Part shown: piece after piece, positions 54,042 through 62,634 of the stretch
Position numbering within the stretch: position 1 is the first letter of the stretch
Layout of the letters: each line of letters opens with the position of its first letter
Source: Bacteroidetes bacterium GWB2_32_14
GTDB taxonomy: Bacteria > Bacteroidota > Bacteroidia > Bacteroidales > UBA12077
Reading direction: 5' to 3'
Assembly (NCBI GenBank): GCA_001768235.1
Contig: MENK01000035.1
Location: 64,183 to 128,182 of the forward strand
Length of the DNA: 64,000 nt
Made by a program: the position numbers and the translations under genes
The notes under the pieces: generated by a model
Database searches by the model: none
Told to the model about the DNA's origin: nothing
What the model saw: only the letters and a program-made list of their open reading frames with translations

Positions 54042-55205
54042 CTACAACTTATAACCTAAAATAGCTTGCAAACAACGTTCTGCGGTTTTACCATCCCATA
54101 ATTCCGGACGTTCTGGGTTTCTGTTTTTATTTAATGTTTCGTTAAATTCTTTACGGATGCGATCGATATTGTTTCCAACTAAAACACTGGCACCACCATG
54201 TTCTCTCAGGGTTATTGGGCGCTCTGTGTTCCAGCGCATGGTTAAACAAGGCGTTCCTAAAACAGTACATTCTTCCTGCAAACCACCACTATCGGTAAGC
54301 ATAATCCGGGCATGCATGTTTAATTTTAACATGGAATGATAATCCAAAGGGTGCACTAAGTAGATGCCGGGTGTTGACAGAACTTTATCCCACAGGTTAA
54401 ATGTTTTTAATTGTTTCTCGGTTCGAGGATGAACAGCCCAGATAATATTTAGTTTTCCTGCTATTTCGTTGGACAAGAAATGAACCAGGGGCTCCAGAAC
54501 ATCTTTATGGTCAACATTTGATGGACGATGGAGAGTCATCAGTGCAAAGTGCTGATTTTCATTGATAGGAGAAAATGGTTTTAAAACAATAAGATTTTTT
54601 TTAATGATATGCTGAATAGAAAGTTGCTCTGCTTTTTCACGGTTTGCTTCGAGTGTATCGATCATGATGTTTCCCACGAACCGGATTCGACTATCAGAAA
54701 CACCTTCCAGTTTCAGGTTTTCAATGGATAACCTGTCGGGAGTTAATAACAGGTCAGATAATCTGTCGGTAACTAAACGGTTTATTTCTTCAGGCATTTT
54801 TAGGTCACCACTGCGCAAACCTGCTTCGACATGACAAACCCTGATGTGTAATTTTTTAGCTGTAACTGATGCGGCAAGTGTCGCGTTTACATCGCCATAA
54901 ACAACGACCCAGTCGGGTTTTTCTGTTTCGAAAACTTTCTCAAGAGCAATCATCGATTGGCCAACCTGTTCGGCATGTGAGCCAGAACCAATACCCAGGT
55001 TGATATCTGCATCGGGAATATTTAATGCTTCGAAAAATGCTTTCGACATTCGATCATCATAATGCTGGCCTGTGTGTACTAAAATATGTGTTACCCGCTC
55101 CGGGTTACTTGTTACCTGTTGCTCGTTAAATGTATGTATAGTGTGTATAAAAGGTGCGACTTTCATAAAGTTGGGCCGTGCACCTACTACAGAGATGATT
55201 TTCAT
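54042..55205 (-). CDS. wecB: UDP-N-acetylglucosamine 2-epimerase (non-hydrolysing)
   Basis: 387 residues. It interconverts UDP-GlcNAc and UDP-ManNAc, or acts as an FnlC-like epimerase on the 6-deoxy-talose analogue. GT-B fold with MKIISVVGARPNFMKVAP at the start, HTGQHYDDRMSKAFF, YGDVNATLAAS, CHVEAGLRSGDLKMPEE and LTDSGGLQEE motifs intact. Residues about 26-40 are unlike typical WecB loops and are encoded by a heptad array (55088-55129) read in minus strand. The gene abuts DUF354 with no gap. Given the acetamidino-sugar genes upstream, the FnlC-type role is plausible. Confidence 0.93.
   Translation of the reverse strand: MKIISVVGARPNFMKVAPFIHTIHTFNEQQVTSNPERVTHILVHTGQHYDDRMSKAFFEALNIPDADINLGIGSGSHAEQVGQSMIALEKVFETEKPDWVVVYGDVNATLAASVTAKKLHIRVCHVEAGLRSGDLKMPEEINRLVTDRLSDLLLTPDRLSIENLKLEGVSDSRIRFVGNIMIDTLEANREKAEQLSIQHIIKKNLIVLKPFSPINENQHFALMTLHRPSNVDHKDVLEPLVHFLSNEIAGKLNIIWAVHPRTEKQLKTFNLWDKVLSTPGIYLVHPLDYHSMLKLNMHARIMLTDSGGLQEECTVLGTPCLTMRWNTERPITLREHGGASVLVGNNIDRIRKEFNETLNKNRNPERPELWDGKTAERCLQAILGYKL
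55088..55129. repeat. Heptad array F inside wecB
   Basis: Six 7-bp units with core GTTAC in plus-strand orientation, for example GGGTTAC (55102-55108) and TTGTTAC (55109-55115). It encodes wecB residues about 26-40, including EQQVTSNPERVT, in a surface loop between the first conserved motif and HTGQHYD. Confidence 0.6.
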
Positions 55206-56318
55206 TTATTTAAAATTATATTGATAATCAGGGTTTTCTTTCATGATCCTTACGCTTTCAGGGTAATTTTCGACGAACCAAATCATAAATCCTGTTAGAT
55301 CAATTTTATCCTGAAGCATTTCTTTTTGTCTGGTTTTATAAATTAATTTCAAATCTTTTATAGAAAGGAGTTCATCAAGCTTCTTTAATAAATCGGTTTC
55401 TTCTAAATTATTTATTCCATAAGTGAGATTATACTTCTTCTCAAGTTCCTCTAATACAGATATTTTCCCAACAAAACTATTAAATCGTATAGACGCAGTA
55501 CCTAATACAGATGATTCAACACACATACTTTGACTATCACCAATAAATAAATGAGCATAAGCAAGTATATGATGAATATGTAATGGATTAATTTCTAGTC
55601 TATATTTTTCAAATATATTTATTAATGGTTTTTCAGATGTAATATAAATATGCCCATAAGGATTTAATTTATCAATTAACTTTTGAAGTAAATTTGTAGT
55701 TATTCCTCCATGTTGTCTTTCAATATCGTGTCCTGCAGTAAAACTTACTAAACGTATTATAAAATAAGGCCTGTCAATATTGATATATTTCTCAACTATT
55801 TTAATATCTGGCCTAAATCTGTTTGGATGCAAGTAGGCAAGTTTCTGATATCCATTATAACCTATTTTCTTATTTTCATATTTTCCCACATCACAAACCA
55901 AAGGACTAAATATAAAATTGGAAAAAGGATAAGCTGCTTTACAAAAAAGTTTATTTATATTAAAATCATCTTCATTAAATATAACAGAAGGTATCTTTTT
56001 TATTTTTCCTATGTGGGCAATTGATATATCTGTACCCATAAGGATATTTGGTTTCCAACGATTAACCAGTTGATACATTTTTATATCTTGCAAGATCAAT
56101 TCTAATCCTCTATTTGCAACAATTGATATTAATCCTTTATTACTTTTCTTTGTGCTAAGTTGAATAAAATTTTTATTATCTCTTTCAAGCAAAATTTTAA
56201 GGATATCCTTATCATTAATAACAAATAGTACAGAGTATCCATTCTTAGAAATCTCTAACTCAAAATTTTTAAATAAATAATACTGTGAGGGGTGATTGAG
56301 AGCTATTAAAATTCTCAT
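55206..56318 (-). CDS. DUF354 protein (GT-B fold, WecB-associated)
   Basis: 370 residues from MRILIALNHPSQYYLFKN. DUF354 proteins resemble glycosyltransferase-B folds, with a Rossmann-like N-half (to about 160) and a C-half containing YITSEKPLIN, AYAHLFIGDSQSMCVESSVLGTAS and a C-terminal helix. They are found next to WecB-type epimerases and amidino-sugar genes. The catalytic role is not established; a transferase of the modified sugar is a guess. It overlaps hisF by 4 bp and abuts wecB. Confidence 0.82.
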   Translation of the reverse strand: MRILIALNHPSQYYLFKNFELEISKNGYSVLFVINDKDILKILLERDNKNFIQLSTKKSNKGLISIVANRGLELILQDIKMYQLVNRWKPNILMGTDISIAHIGKIKKIPSVIFNEDDFNINKLFCKAAYPFSNFIFSPLVCDVGKYENKKIGYNGYQKLAYLHPNRFRPDIKIVEKYINIDRPYFIIRLVSFTAGHDIERQHGGITTNLLQKLIDKLNPYGHIYITSEKPLINIFEKYRLEINPLHIHHILAYAHLFIGDSQSMCVESSVLGTASIRFNSFVGKISVLEELEKKYNLTYGINNLEETDLLKKLDELLSIKDLKLIYKTRQKEMLQDKIDLTGFMIWFVENYPESVRIMKENPDYQYNFK

Positions 56319-57076
56319 TTATAAAGTATTTTTAATTCATCTCGAGTAGGGTAATTAATTAATACAGCTCTTCTTGGCCCATGATATACAAAAAGACTTC
56401 CGGCTCCAACAGCAGATGCCCATCCTTCTTTTACTGCTAATTTTAAATCGGTTAAACATCCGGCACCTCCTACTGCAACAACAGGAATTGATACTGATTC
56501 CGAAATTCTTTTAATCAGGTTTAAATCATATCCCGCCATCATACCATCGTGTTCAATTGAATTTATAATTATTTCTCCGGCACCCATCTCTTCGGCTAAT
56601 TCTGCAAATTGAACCGGAGAATATATTGTAGCTTTTGTGCCAGAAAAGATATAGGTTTTTTCTTTATTAAACAGGTTTTTTTTAACATCAATGGAAACAA
56701 CAATAGTTGAACTTCCGAACTCGGATGCAGCATCTTTTATAAAATCAGGTTTTAAGACAGCCTGAGTATTGATAACAACTTTTTCGGCTCCTGCATTCAA
56801 AATTTGCCTGATTTGCAAAATGGTTTTTATACCACCCCCAACAGCAAAGGGCATATTTGCTTCATCACCCACTTTTTTTACAAAATCAAGCGAAATAAGA
56901 GAATTGTTTTTACTTGCATTAATATCAAGAAATACCAACTCATCTGCTTTTAAATCATTAAAAAGTTTTACAGCGTTTATTGGATCACCAATGTAACGGT
57001 GGTTTTTAAACTTTACTGATTTAACCAGACCCTGATTTTTTAATAATAATACAGGAATTACTCTTGGCCTAAACAT
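56315..57076 (-). CDS. hisF: HisF-like cyclase subunit of amidino-sugar module (WbuZ-like)
   Basis: 253-residue TIM barrel related to imidazole glycerol phosphate synthase HisF. The start RVIPVLLLKNQGLVKS has Leu where the catalytic Asp11 of true HisF sits (IPCLDV), while the later IDVKK Asp is kept. That loss, and the neighbours hisH and an N-acetyl sugar amidotransferase, place it in the WbuXYZ/PseA-type system, in which ammonia from HisH is channelled to the sugar amidotransferase. It is not a histidine enzyme. Overlaps hisH by 8 bp and DUF354 by 4 bp. Confidence 0.85.
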   Translation of the reverse strand: MFRPRVIPVLLLKNQGLVKSVKFKNHRYIGDPINAVKLFNDLKADELVFLDINASKNNSLISLDFVKKVGDEANMPFAVGGGIKTILQIRQILNAGAEKVVINTQAVLKPDFIKDAASEFGSSTIVVSIDVKKNLFNKEKTYIFSGTKATIYSPVQFAELAEEMGAGEIIINSIEHDGMMAGYDLNLIKRISESVSIPVVAVGGAGCLTDLKLAVKEGWASAVGAGSLFVYHGPRRAVLINYPTRDELKILYK

Positions 57077-57704
57077 GATTTGTTTCTATAAAATTTTTCA
57101 ATAATTGTTCGCCCCATTCGTGGCTTTTTTCAGGATGAAACTGAACCCCGAATATATTTTCTTTTTCCAGGGCAGAAACAAATTCAATTTTATATTCTGT
57201 TGTGGCTAAAATATCTGCCTGATTATTACATTGAATATAATAACTGTGCACAAAGTAATATAAATAATCAGCATCGAAATGGTTAAATAAAACGCTTTCT
57301 TTTTTAGGTTTAATACTATTCCAGCCCATATGCGGGATTTTATATCGGTTATCCTGAAGTTTAAATCTTACTGTTTCTGCATCGATCCATCCCAGTCCTT
57401 TAGCATTTCCCTCTTCGGATGATTTACAAAACAACTGCATTCCCAAACAAATTCCTAAAATAGGTGTTTTGTTTACTAAAACTTTTTCATTTAAAACAGG
57501 AATTAAATTTAATTCTGCTAGTTTTAGCATACCGTTTGCAAAATGCCCTACCCCCGGTAAAATTAATTTATCAGCATTTAAAATATCTTCTTTTTTATTA
57601 CTGATTAATGCCTGATAACCTATACGCTTGCATTTGTTGTAAACTGAACGCAGATTACCCATTCCATAATCGAGAATAACAATGTTTAGTTTTTCAGGAT
57701 GCAT
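57069..57704 (-). CDS. hisH: HisH-like glutamine amidotransferase of amidino-sugar module (WbuY-like)
   Basis: 211-residue class I glutamine amidotransferase. The nucleophile is in LGICLGMQLF (Cys near 85) and the His-Glu pair in FHPEKSHEWG. The N-terminal DYGMGNLRSVYNKCKRIG is the HisH signature. It provides ammonia to the adjacent HisF-like protein and, through it, to the sugar amidotransferase. Overlaps that gene by 11 bp, so the three are translationally coupled. There are no other his genes in the window. Confidence 0.88.
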   Translation of the reverse strand: MHPEKLNIVILDYGMGNLRSVYNKCKRIGYQALISNKKEDILNADKLILPGVGHFANGMLKLAELNLIPVLNEKVLVNKTPILGICLGMQLFCKSSEEGNAKGLGWIDAETVRFKLQDNRYKIPHMGWNSIKPKKESVLFNHFDADYLYYFVHSYYIQCNNQADILATTEYKIEFVSALEKENIFGVQFHPEKSHEWGEQLLKNFIETNHV

Positions 57705-58830
57705 ATTTTAAATAAAAAATATGTGGTAAAATTTTAAATTTTGTGGCCATTTTTATAGGCCATTTTAGCAAGCGAATTAATGGGAGTAATGTTTTATAGT
57801 CATCATGTGATTTTAAAGGAGCTTGCATTATAGCTGAAAACTCGGCCTTAGATATTCCCAGCTTATTTAAAGTATATTCTACAACCTTTTCGTCGTATTT
57901 ATAAGGGTGTTCATTAATTTCGGACAAGGCTTCTTCCCTTTTAATTTGTCCGGAACGCACAAGAGCAGATAATTCGGTCTTACGTTTATCTATATTAAAT
58001 TTTTTAGGAAGATAATATGATTGAAAAAACTTTGTATATACATTTTCGTGATGGTGTCCTCCATAATATTTCCAATCGAGTTCTTCAGCAAGCACTTTAT
58101 CTACTTCATTTTTTTTATAGTCAATAAATTCCATTAGCCTAATTTCGCGAATACGTTTAATCCAAATATAATACTGTAACTTAAGAATGGTCATGTGAGG
58201 AAAACTTCTAAAGTTGCGAATTTTACCAAATTTTTTATGAACAGATTTAACATATAGCGGGTCCATATAAGTCCAGCTAATGGGAGAGGTACCTTCTGTT
58301 CTGAAAGAATGTCCGTTTAAGATGTATTTAATGCCTTCTTTATTTGCTACATGATAAAGTACAGAATAAATAGCATAGTCTGTAGGTACATCAGCATCGG
58401 GGGTAGATGCTTTTAAAAAAGAAATCTGTAAATCTTTGAATTCTTCCCAGTCGGCAACAATAGTATGTAATTCCACATTTAATTTGTCACATGCTTTTTT
58501 TATGTTTTGAACAGAAATGTCGGAGTTCCAACCATTATCAAAATGTACGGCTAAAGGACGCAACCCAAGCTTAACAGCTGTTAGCAAAGTATATGAACTA
58601 TCTCTGCCGCCACTTACACCTACTATGCAATCGTATTTTTTATGTTTTCCCTGTTTTTTTATTTTAAATAAAAGACCTTCTAGTTCCTTATCCAGCTGAA
58701 AGCCTAAGGGGTGTCTTCTTTCCATTTCATTATGGATTTTGCAGTATTTGCATTCTCCATTTTCATCGAACCAAATGTCATTGACAGTTGTATCTAAGAT
58801 ACATCTGCAACAGATAGTGTTTAAAGTCAT
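57694..58830 (-). CDS. N-acetyl sugar amidotransferase (PseA/WbuX-like)
   Basis: 378 residues. An N-terminal cysteine cluster (C7, C8, C10 with CKYC near 27-30) probably binds zinc. The PP-loop IVGVSGGRDSSYTLL (about 65-79) activates the substrate with ATP. The family (TIGR03573) converts an N-acetyl group on a UDP-linked or nucleotide-linked sugar into an acetamidino group, using ammonia from HisH/HisF partners. It is the first gene of the five-gene coupled operon (this, hisH, hisF, DUF354, wecB). Expected substrates include acetamidino derivatives of fucosamine or legionaminic/pseudaminic-type sugars. Confidence 0.9.
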   Translation of the reverse strand: MTLNTICCRCILDTTVNDIWFDENGECKYCKIHNEMERRHPLGFQLDKELEGLLFKIKKQGKHKKYDCIVGVSGGRDSSYTLLTAVKLGLRPLAVHFDNGWNSDISVQNIKKACDKLNVELHTIVADWEEFKDLQISFLKASTPDADVPTDYAIYSVLYHVANKEGIKYILNGHSFRTEGTSPISWTYMDPLYVKSVHKKFGKIRNFRSFPHMTILKLQYYIWIKRIREIRLMEFIDYKKNEVDKVLAEELDWKYYGGHHHENVYTKFFQSYYLPKKFNIDKRKTELSALVRSGQIKREEALSEINEHPYKYDEKVVEYTLNKLGISKAEFSAIMQAPLKSHDDYKTLLPLIRLLKWPIKMATKFKILPHIFYLKYAS

Positions 58831-58866
58831 TTTTAATTATTGTTTTAAAAAACACAGAGTATTTTA

Positions 58867-59016
58867 TTATCTTTTTTTAATTTTTTTTGCAGAAACACCC
58901 CCATATATAGAATAAGGTTCAGTGTTTCTTGGGGAGTTTACAAAGCCGATGTAAGGTAATTTTGAAGCTAAACTATAATAAAAGAATACGAAAAAATATT
59001 TAAGAAAAAGGTTTAT
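58867..59016 (-). pseudogene. Remnant of hexapeptide acyltransferase gene
   Basis: The minus-strand frame from 59016 to the stop TAA at 58869-58867 reads NLFLKYFFVFFYYSLASKL and then, immediately, NTEPYSIYGGVSAKKIKKR at the C-terminus. The last part is the characteristic tail of sugar O-acetyltransferases (EPYSIYGGxPAKxIKKR), and the first resembles the N-terminal helix of WbbJ-type acetyltransferases. The hexapeptide core is missing, so an internal deletion seems to have joined the two ends. No ATG is present at the expected start (ATA at 59016-59014). It overlaps the end of the next gene by 17 bp. Confidence 0.6.
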
Positions 59017-60181
59017 TTGTAGATTCTTTTTTTAAAATAGAAAGAGCTAATAACATCCAGGCTTGTGACCATCGCATATAAGATATTTTATTTATAAAGA
59101 ATTTGTATTTTCTATAATAAAAATACCCCTTTTTACTTTGCATATTTGAAATTGTCCAAAAAGCAATCTTTTGGGCAAAATGTAAATAGTCTTTATTATA
59201 TTCTCCGAGTTTCGAAAATGTTATAATTCCCTGACTTTGATTATGTATATCAACAGGATGTGTTTTAGGTAATCTCCAAAAAGATTTCCCGTTTTTATCA
59301 AATTGGTTATTATAATAAAAAGTTAATCCTTTTTTAATTGAGTTTTCCCAATCCTGATTATGCAAATTAATTATTGATTTTATTTCGTATATGCTTTCTA
59401 AAATAAATCCCTGATGAAAATCAATTTGTTTTCTTTCTTTTATAAGTTTATTGTCAATGCTGTAATACCATGAGCCATCTTCTTTTTGTTGAGAAATAAC
59501 AAAATTAACAACATCAATTATTTGTTTATATAAATCAGCGCTTTTAGTAAAATAATATCCTACAGCCAAACAATATGCTGCATGCAAACTTGCATTATAA
59601 CAGATTACTTTTTTACTTAAAGGATTGTAACTATAACTTATACCCGATTCAAAAATATTAACAGGAATCTTATTTGTTATAAATGAGATATTCTTTATTA
59701 AGAAGGTTTTAATATTTTCATCATTAAATATTTTATAGTATTCGAACAATCCTTGATAAATGTACGAATGATGAACAACTGTCGGGAACCCTTTTTTAAC
59801 AGATTCTTCAGGATTTATATAATCATAATCATAACCCCATGAAGTACAATCCTCATAATTTGTTGTATTATTTAATAACCAATCCTTAATATATTCTATA
59901 GATTTAAGATATTCAGAATTCTTTGAATAATCATATAATTTTACGTATGCAGTTAAAAGTAATCCCATTCCTTTTGTGCTGTGAATTTTTTTAATTCCTA
60001 ATAAAGGTCTCAGGTTAATGGGGTTTCTTTTATGAAGTTGTGTGGCAATTACAGGAATCCATTTGCCCATTTTTTGTATTGGAAATTTTGAATTCAATAT
60101 ATCATAAGGATCATAACCTGCAAATTTTTCTTTTTCGATGTACTCTAACAAATTTTGAATTGAATTTTCTAATAATTCCAT
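59000..60181 (-). CDS. (Alpha/alpha) toroid protein, six-hairpin glycosidase/C5-epimerase-like
   Basis: 393 residues with repeated helical pairs, each containing aromatic and Gly-Trp motifs such as CTSWGYDYDYINPEESVKKG, TVVHHSYIYQGLFEYYKI, QQKEDGSWYYSIDNK and QSQGIITFSKLGEY. No signal peptide, so probably cytosolic. This pattern fits (alpha/alpha)6 toroid enzymes: heparinase-like lyases, unsaturated glucuronyl hydrolases or glucuronyl C5-epimerases. Close homologues in polysaccharide loci are often annotated only by misassigned names. I cannot pick the reaction. It is 2 bp from the GT4 gene upstream. Confidence 0.55.
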   Translation of the reverse strand: MELLENSIQNLLEYIEKEKFAGYDPYDILNSKFPIQKMGKWIPVIATQLHKRNPINLRPLLGIKKIHSTKGMGLLLTAYVKLYDYSKNSEYLKSIEYIKDWLLNNTTNYEDCTSWGYDYDYINPEESVKKGFPTVVHHSYIYQGLFEYYKIFNDENIKTFLIKNISFITNKIPVNIFESGISYSYNPLSKKVICYNASLHAAYCLAVGYYFTKSADLYKQIIDVVNFVISQQKEDGSWYYSIDNKLIKERKQIDFHQGFILESIYEIKSIINLHNQDWENSIKKGLTFYYNNQFDKNGKSFWRLPKTHPVDIHNQSQGIITFSKLGEYNKDYLHFAQKIAFWTISNMQSKKGYFYYRKYKFFINKISYMRWSQAWMLLALSILKKESTNKPFS

Positions 60182-60182
60182 T

Positions 60183-61361
60183 TCAATTAGTCTTATTTAA
60201 CTTTAACTTAAGATAAAAGTTATTTAGAATTTTAGCACGATTTAACCATGAAATTTCATGCTCTGCAATGTAACGGGCTTTTTCGGCCATGTTTTCTAAA
60301 TGATATTTCCCTTCAATTATTTCTTGAATTTTCTCTTCAATATCAGTTTTATTCCAGGTTGTAATAATAAAACACTCTTTATTTTTATTTACAAATTCTG
60401 TAACATCCCCATAAGGGTTTAATAAAACAGGTCTTCCGCAAGCTAAATAATCTCCAAGTTTGTTCGGCCAACCGGCCAAATTTATATCAGACTCCTTTTT
60501 TATTAATACAAATATATCTACGATGCTTAATAATTCAGAATTTTTTGAATAATCAACCCATCCCATTTCTTTAATTATACCACCTAAATTATAAGCCTGA
60601 ATATTTGTTTCTCCAACAAACCCTCCAAATGTAACAAAAGTAATTTCGTTTTTAAACTTTTCAAGAGCTTTAATAAATGGTTCTAAATCAGACAATTCGC
60701 TTTCTGACATTCCAATATAACCCAAAAGGATTTTTTTATCTGTATCTATATAATTGCTTTTATTTTTTACTAATTTCATTCTAGGAATATTTATAATATC
60801 TGCCCCCCCATGTATTATTTCAATATCTTTTCTTATTCCTAATTTTTGTGCTCTTTCTTTCATAAAACTTGATAATACAACAATACCATCGGCCTTTTTC
60901 TTGTCGTTAATTTCAGACCATTTTTCAAATCCTCCCAAGAGAATTTTAAAATATTTTGGTTTATTTTCTAATTGGCCTCCTTTTCCAAAAAAATCCCACC
61001 ATTCAGAAACATATATCCCTTTATATATTAAACGATTTAATAAACAAGGCCATCCGGCAGAAGGACGATGGCCTGAATCAGAATGCAGAATTTCAAACCG
61101 ATTAAAAATCACATATAGCAATCGTAATAAAAGACTTAAAACACCAAACCCTTTTGATGTTAATAGGGATGGTACTATATCGGGGAAAATATATACGATT
61201 ACACCATTAATTTTTTTCTTTTGAATTACTAAGGAAAACCCGGGGTTTGTAGTTAAAACGGTAACATTATTGCCAAGAACAACGAGAGATTCGGCTAATG
61301 AAAATGTACGCCCCCATCCTCCTTTTTTAAATATTCCAAAATGCGATACTAAAATGTTCAT
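60183..61361 (-). CDS. Glycosyltransferase family 4
   Basis: 392 residues, GT-B fold. N-terminal Rossmann-like half starts MNILVSHFGIFKKGGWGRTF with glycine-rich substrate loop and a central NRLIYKGIYVSEWWDFFGKG. The C-terminal half has LLGYIGMSESELSDL and the nucleotide-sugar-binding region AGWPNKLGDYLACGRPVLLNP, as in retaining GT4 enzymes (with Asp in place of the usual first Glu). It adds a sugar to the lipid-linked repeat unit; donor and linkage unknown. The gene is 55 bp downstream of a second GT4. Confidence 0.85.
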   Translation of the reverse strand: MNILVSHFGIFKKGGWGRTFSLAESLVVLGNNVTVLTTNPGFSLVIQKKKINGVIVYIFPDIVPSLLTSKGFGVLSLLLRLLYVIFNRFEILHSDSGHRPSAGWPCLLNRLIYKGIYVSEWWDFFGKGGQLENKPKYFKILLGGFEKWSEINDKKKADGIVVLSSFMKERAQKLGIRKDIEIIHGGADIINIPRMKLVKNKSNYIDTDKKILLGYIGMSESELSDLEPFIKALEKFKNEITFVTFGGFVGETNIQAYNLGGIIKEMGWVDYSKNSELLSIVDIFVLIKKESDINLAGWPNKLGDYLACGRPVLLNPYGDVTEFVNKNKECFIITTWNKTDIEEKIQEIIEGKYHLENMAEKARYIAEHEISWLNRAKILNNFYLKLKLNKTN

Positions 61362-61416
61362 TCTTTTTAATTCAACCGGATATTTTAATAAGAACTTTTT
61401 GCATCTTTCTCATTTT

Positions 61417-62619
61417 TTAGTGAAGATGCTCTTTTTTGAAAATCTTGTGATAGGCATTAACATATTGTTCTGCAGCATTTTCCCAACTTTTATTTGACAC
61501 AACCCATTCTCTGGCATTTTTGCAAACTTTAATAAGTTCTTTATTGCTTCTAATTTCTTTTATTGCATCATTAAAACTTGTAATGCCTTTTTCCAAATTA
61601 AAAATGTATCCTGTTTCTGAGTGTTTAACACAAGAACTTAACCCATTTACGTTACTTACTAAAACAGGAATCTCGCAACTCATTATTTCTAAAATTTTTA
61701 ATGGTGTAATTGTTTCTGTCATATTATTTCTTATACGAGGCATAATAAACAAATCAAGTATTGAATAATAATCAGCCATTTCTTTGAATTTAATTTTTGG
61801 TAAAAATTTAAAATATTCTGGATCGTATTCAAGATTTGAATTTTTATCACCAAAAACTACAAAAAACACATCTGGAAATACTGCAATTATTTGATCAATA
61901 TTTTTAAGTATAAACTGAAAATTTTCTATTGATTTAGAATTATCAATACCTATTACAAATTTTCCATTACCTGCAAAATCTTCTTTATTCAACTTAGTAT
62001 TCTTACTAAACAAGTCACTATCAATTCCATTAGGTGTTGAAAAAATTTTATCTTCAGAAATACCGTATTTATTTATTATATATTTTTTAAGCTCAGGGTC
62101 AATTGTTATTAAAACTTCTGCTTTGCGTATAAGAAACGATTCCATTCGCTTTGCTATCTTATATTTTAATGTCCCTTTTTTGATGTTATCAATTGATAAT
62201 GCATGAAGGTCATATATAAATTTCTTTTTGAATTTTTTTGCAATTAAATATGCACTAATTCCATTATTATAACCAGAATGTCCATGAATAATATCGTATT
62301 CGTTTATGTTAAAAGTTTTTTTAATTTTTAAATAATTAATAAAAATCAAGAAAAGTTGTAGGGGTTGGTTTAAAATAGGAGATTTATAAAAAACTTTTAA
62401 ATACCAGATTATTTTTTTTGAGATAATCTGTGTGTAATTTACATCATCTTCTATAAAACGCAGATTACGAGATAATCTCTTTTCATCAATCTCAAAAATG
62501 CTAACAGCAACATCAAGATTTTTTATTTTATTCTTGAGATATTTGAATATATTGTGATTTCTAATAGAATGGCCTCCCTCCAAAGGCAAGGCGGTACTTA
62601 CTATGTGCAATACTTTCAT
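61417..62619 (-). CDS. Glycosyltransferase family 4
   Basis: 400 residues. It begins MKVLHIVSTALPLEGGHSIR, typical of GT4 enzymes with the GG substrate loop, then HGHSGYNNGISAYLIAKKF, VLITIDPELKKYI, and SKNTKLNKEDFAGNGKFVIG at the domain junction. The C-terminal donor site is TPLKILEIMSCEIPVLVSN with the E-x7-E type pattern. It lies 15 bp after the CapK-like gene and was probably cotranscribed with it. Confidence 0.88.
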   Translation of the reverse strand: MKVLHIVSTALPLEGGHSIRNHNIFKYLKNKIKNLDVAVSIFEIDEKRLSRNLRFIEDDVNYTQIISKKIIWYLKVFYKSPILNQPLQLFLIFINYLKIKKTFNINEYDIIHGHSGYNNGISAYLIAKKFKKKFIYDLHALSIDNIKKGTLKYKIAKRMESFLIRKAEVLITIDPELKKYIINKYGISEDKIFSTPNGIDSDLFSKNTKLNKEDFAGNGKFVIGIDNSKSIENFQFILKNIDQIIAVFPDVFFVVFGDKNSNLEYDPEYFKFLPKIKFKEMADYYSILDLFIMPRIRNNMTETITPLKILEIMSCEIPVLVSNVNGLSSCVKHSETGYIFNLEKGITSFNDAIKEIRSNKELIKVCKNAREWVVSNKSWENAAEQYVNAYHKIFKKEHLH

Positions 62620-62634
62620 TATTGATCTGTTGAT

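Noticed and set aside
56099..56122. tRNA or other RNA genes in the intergenic regions
   Set aside because: Intergenic regions were read for tRNA-like arms (TTCRA loop with flanking stems) and CCA ends; none was found anywhere in the window.
56315..57704. Histidine biosynthesis genes hisF/hisH
   Set aside because: No other his gene is adjacent, HisF lacks catalytic Asp11, and the sugar amidotransferase overlaps hisH; treated as amidino-sugar genes.
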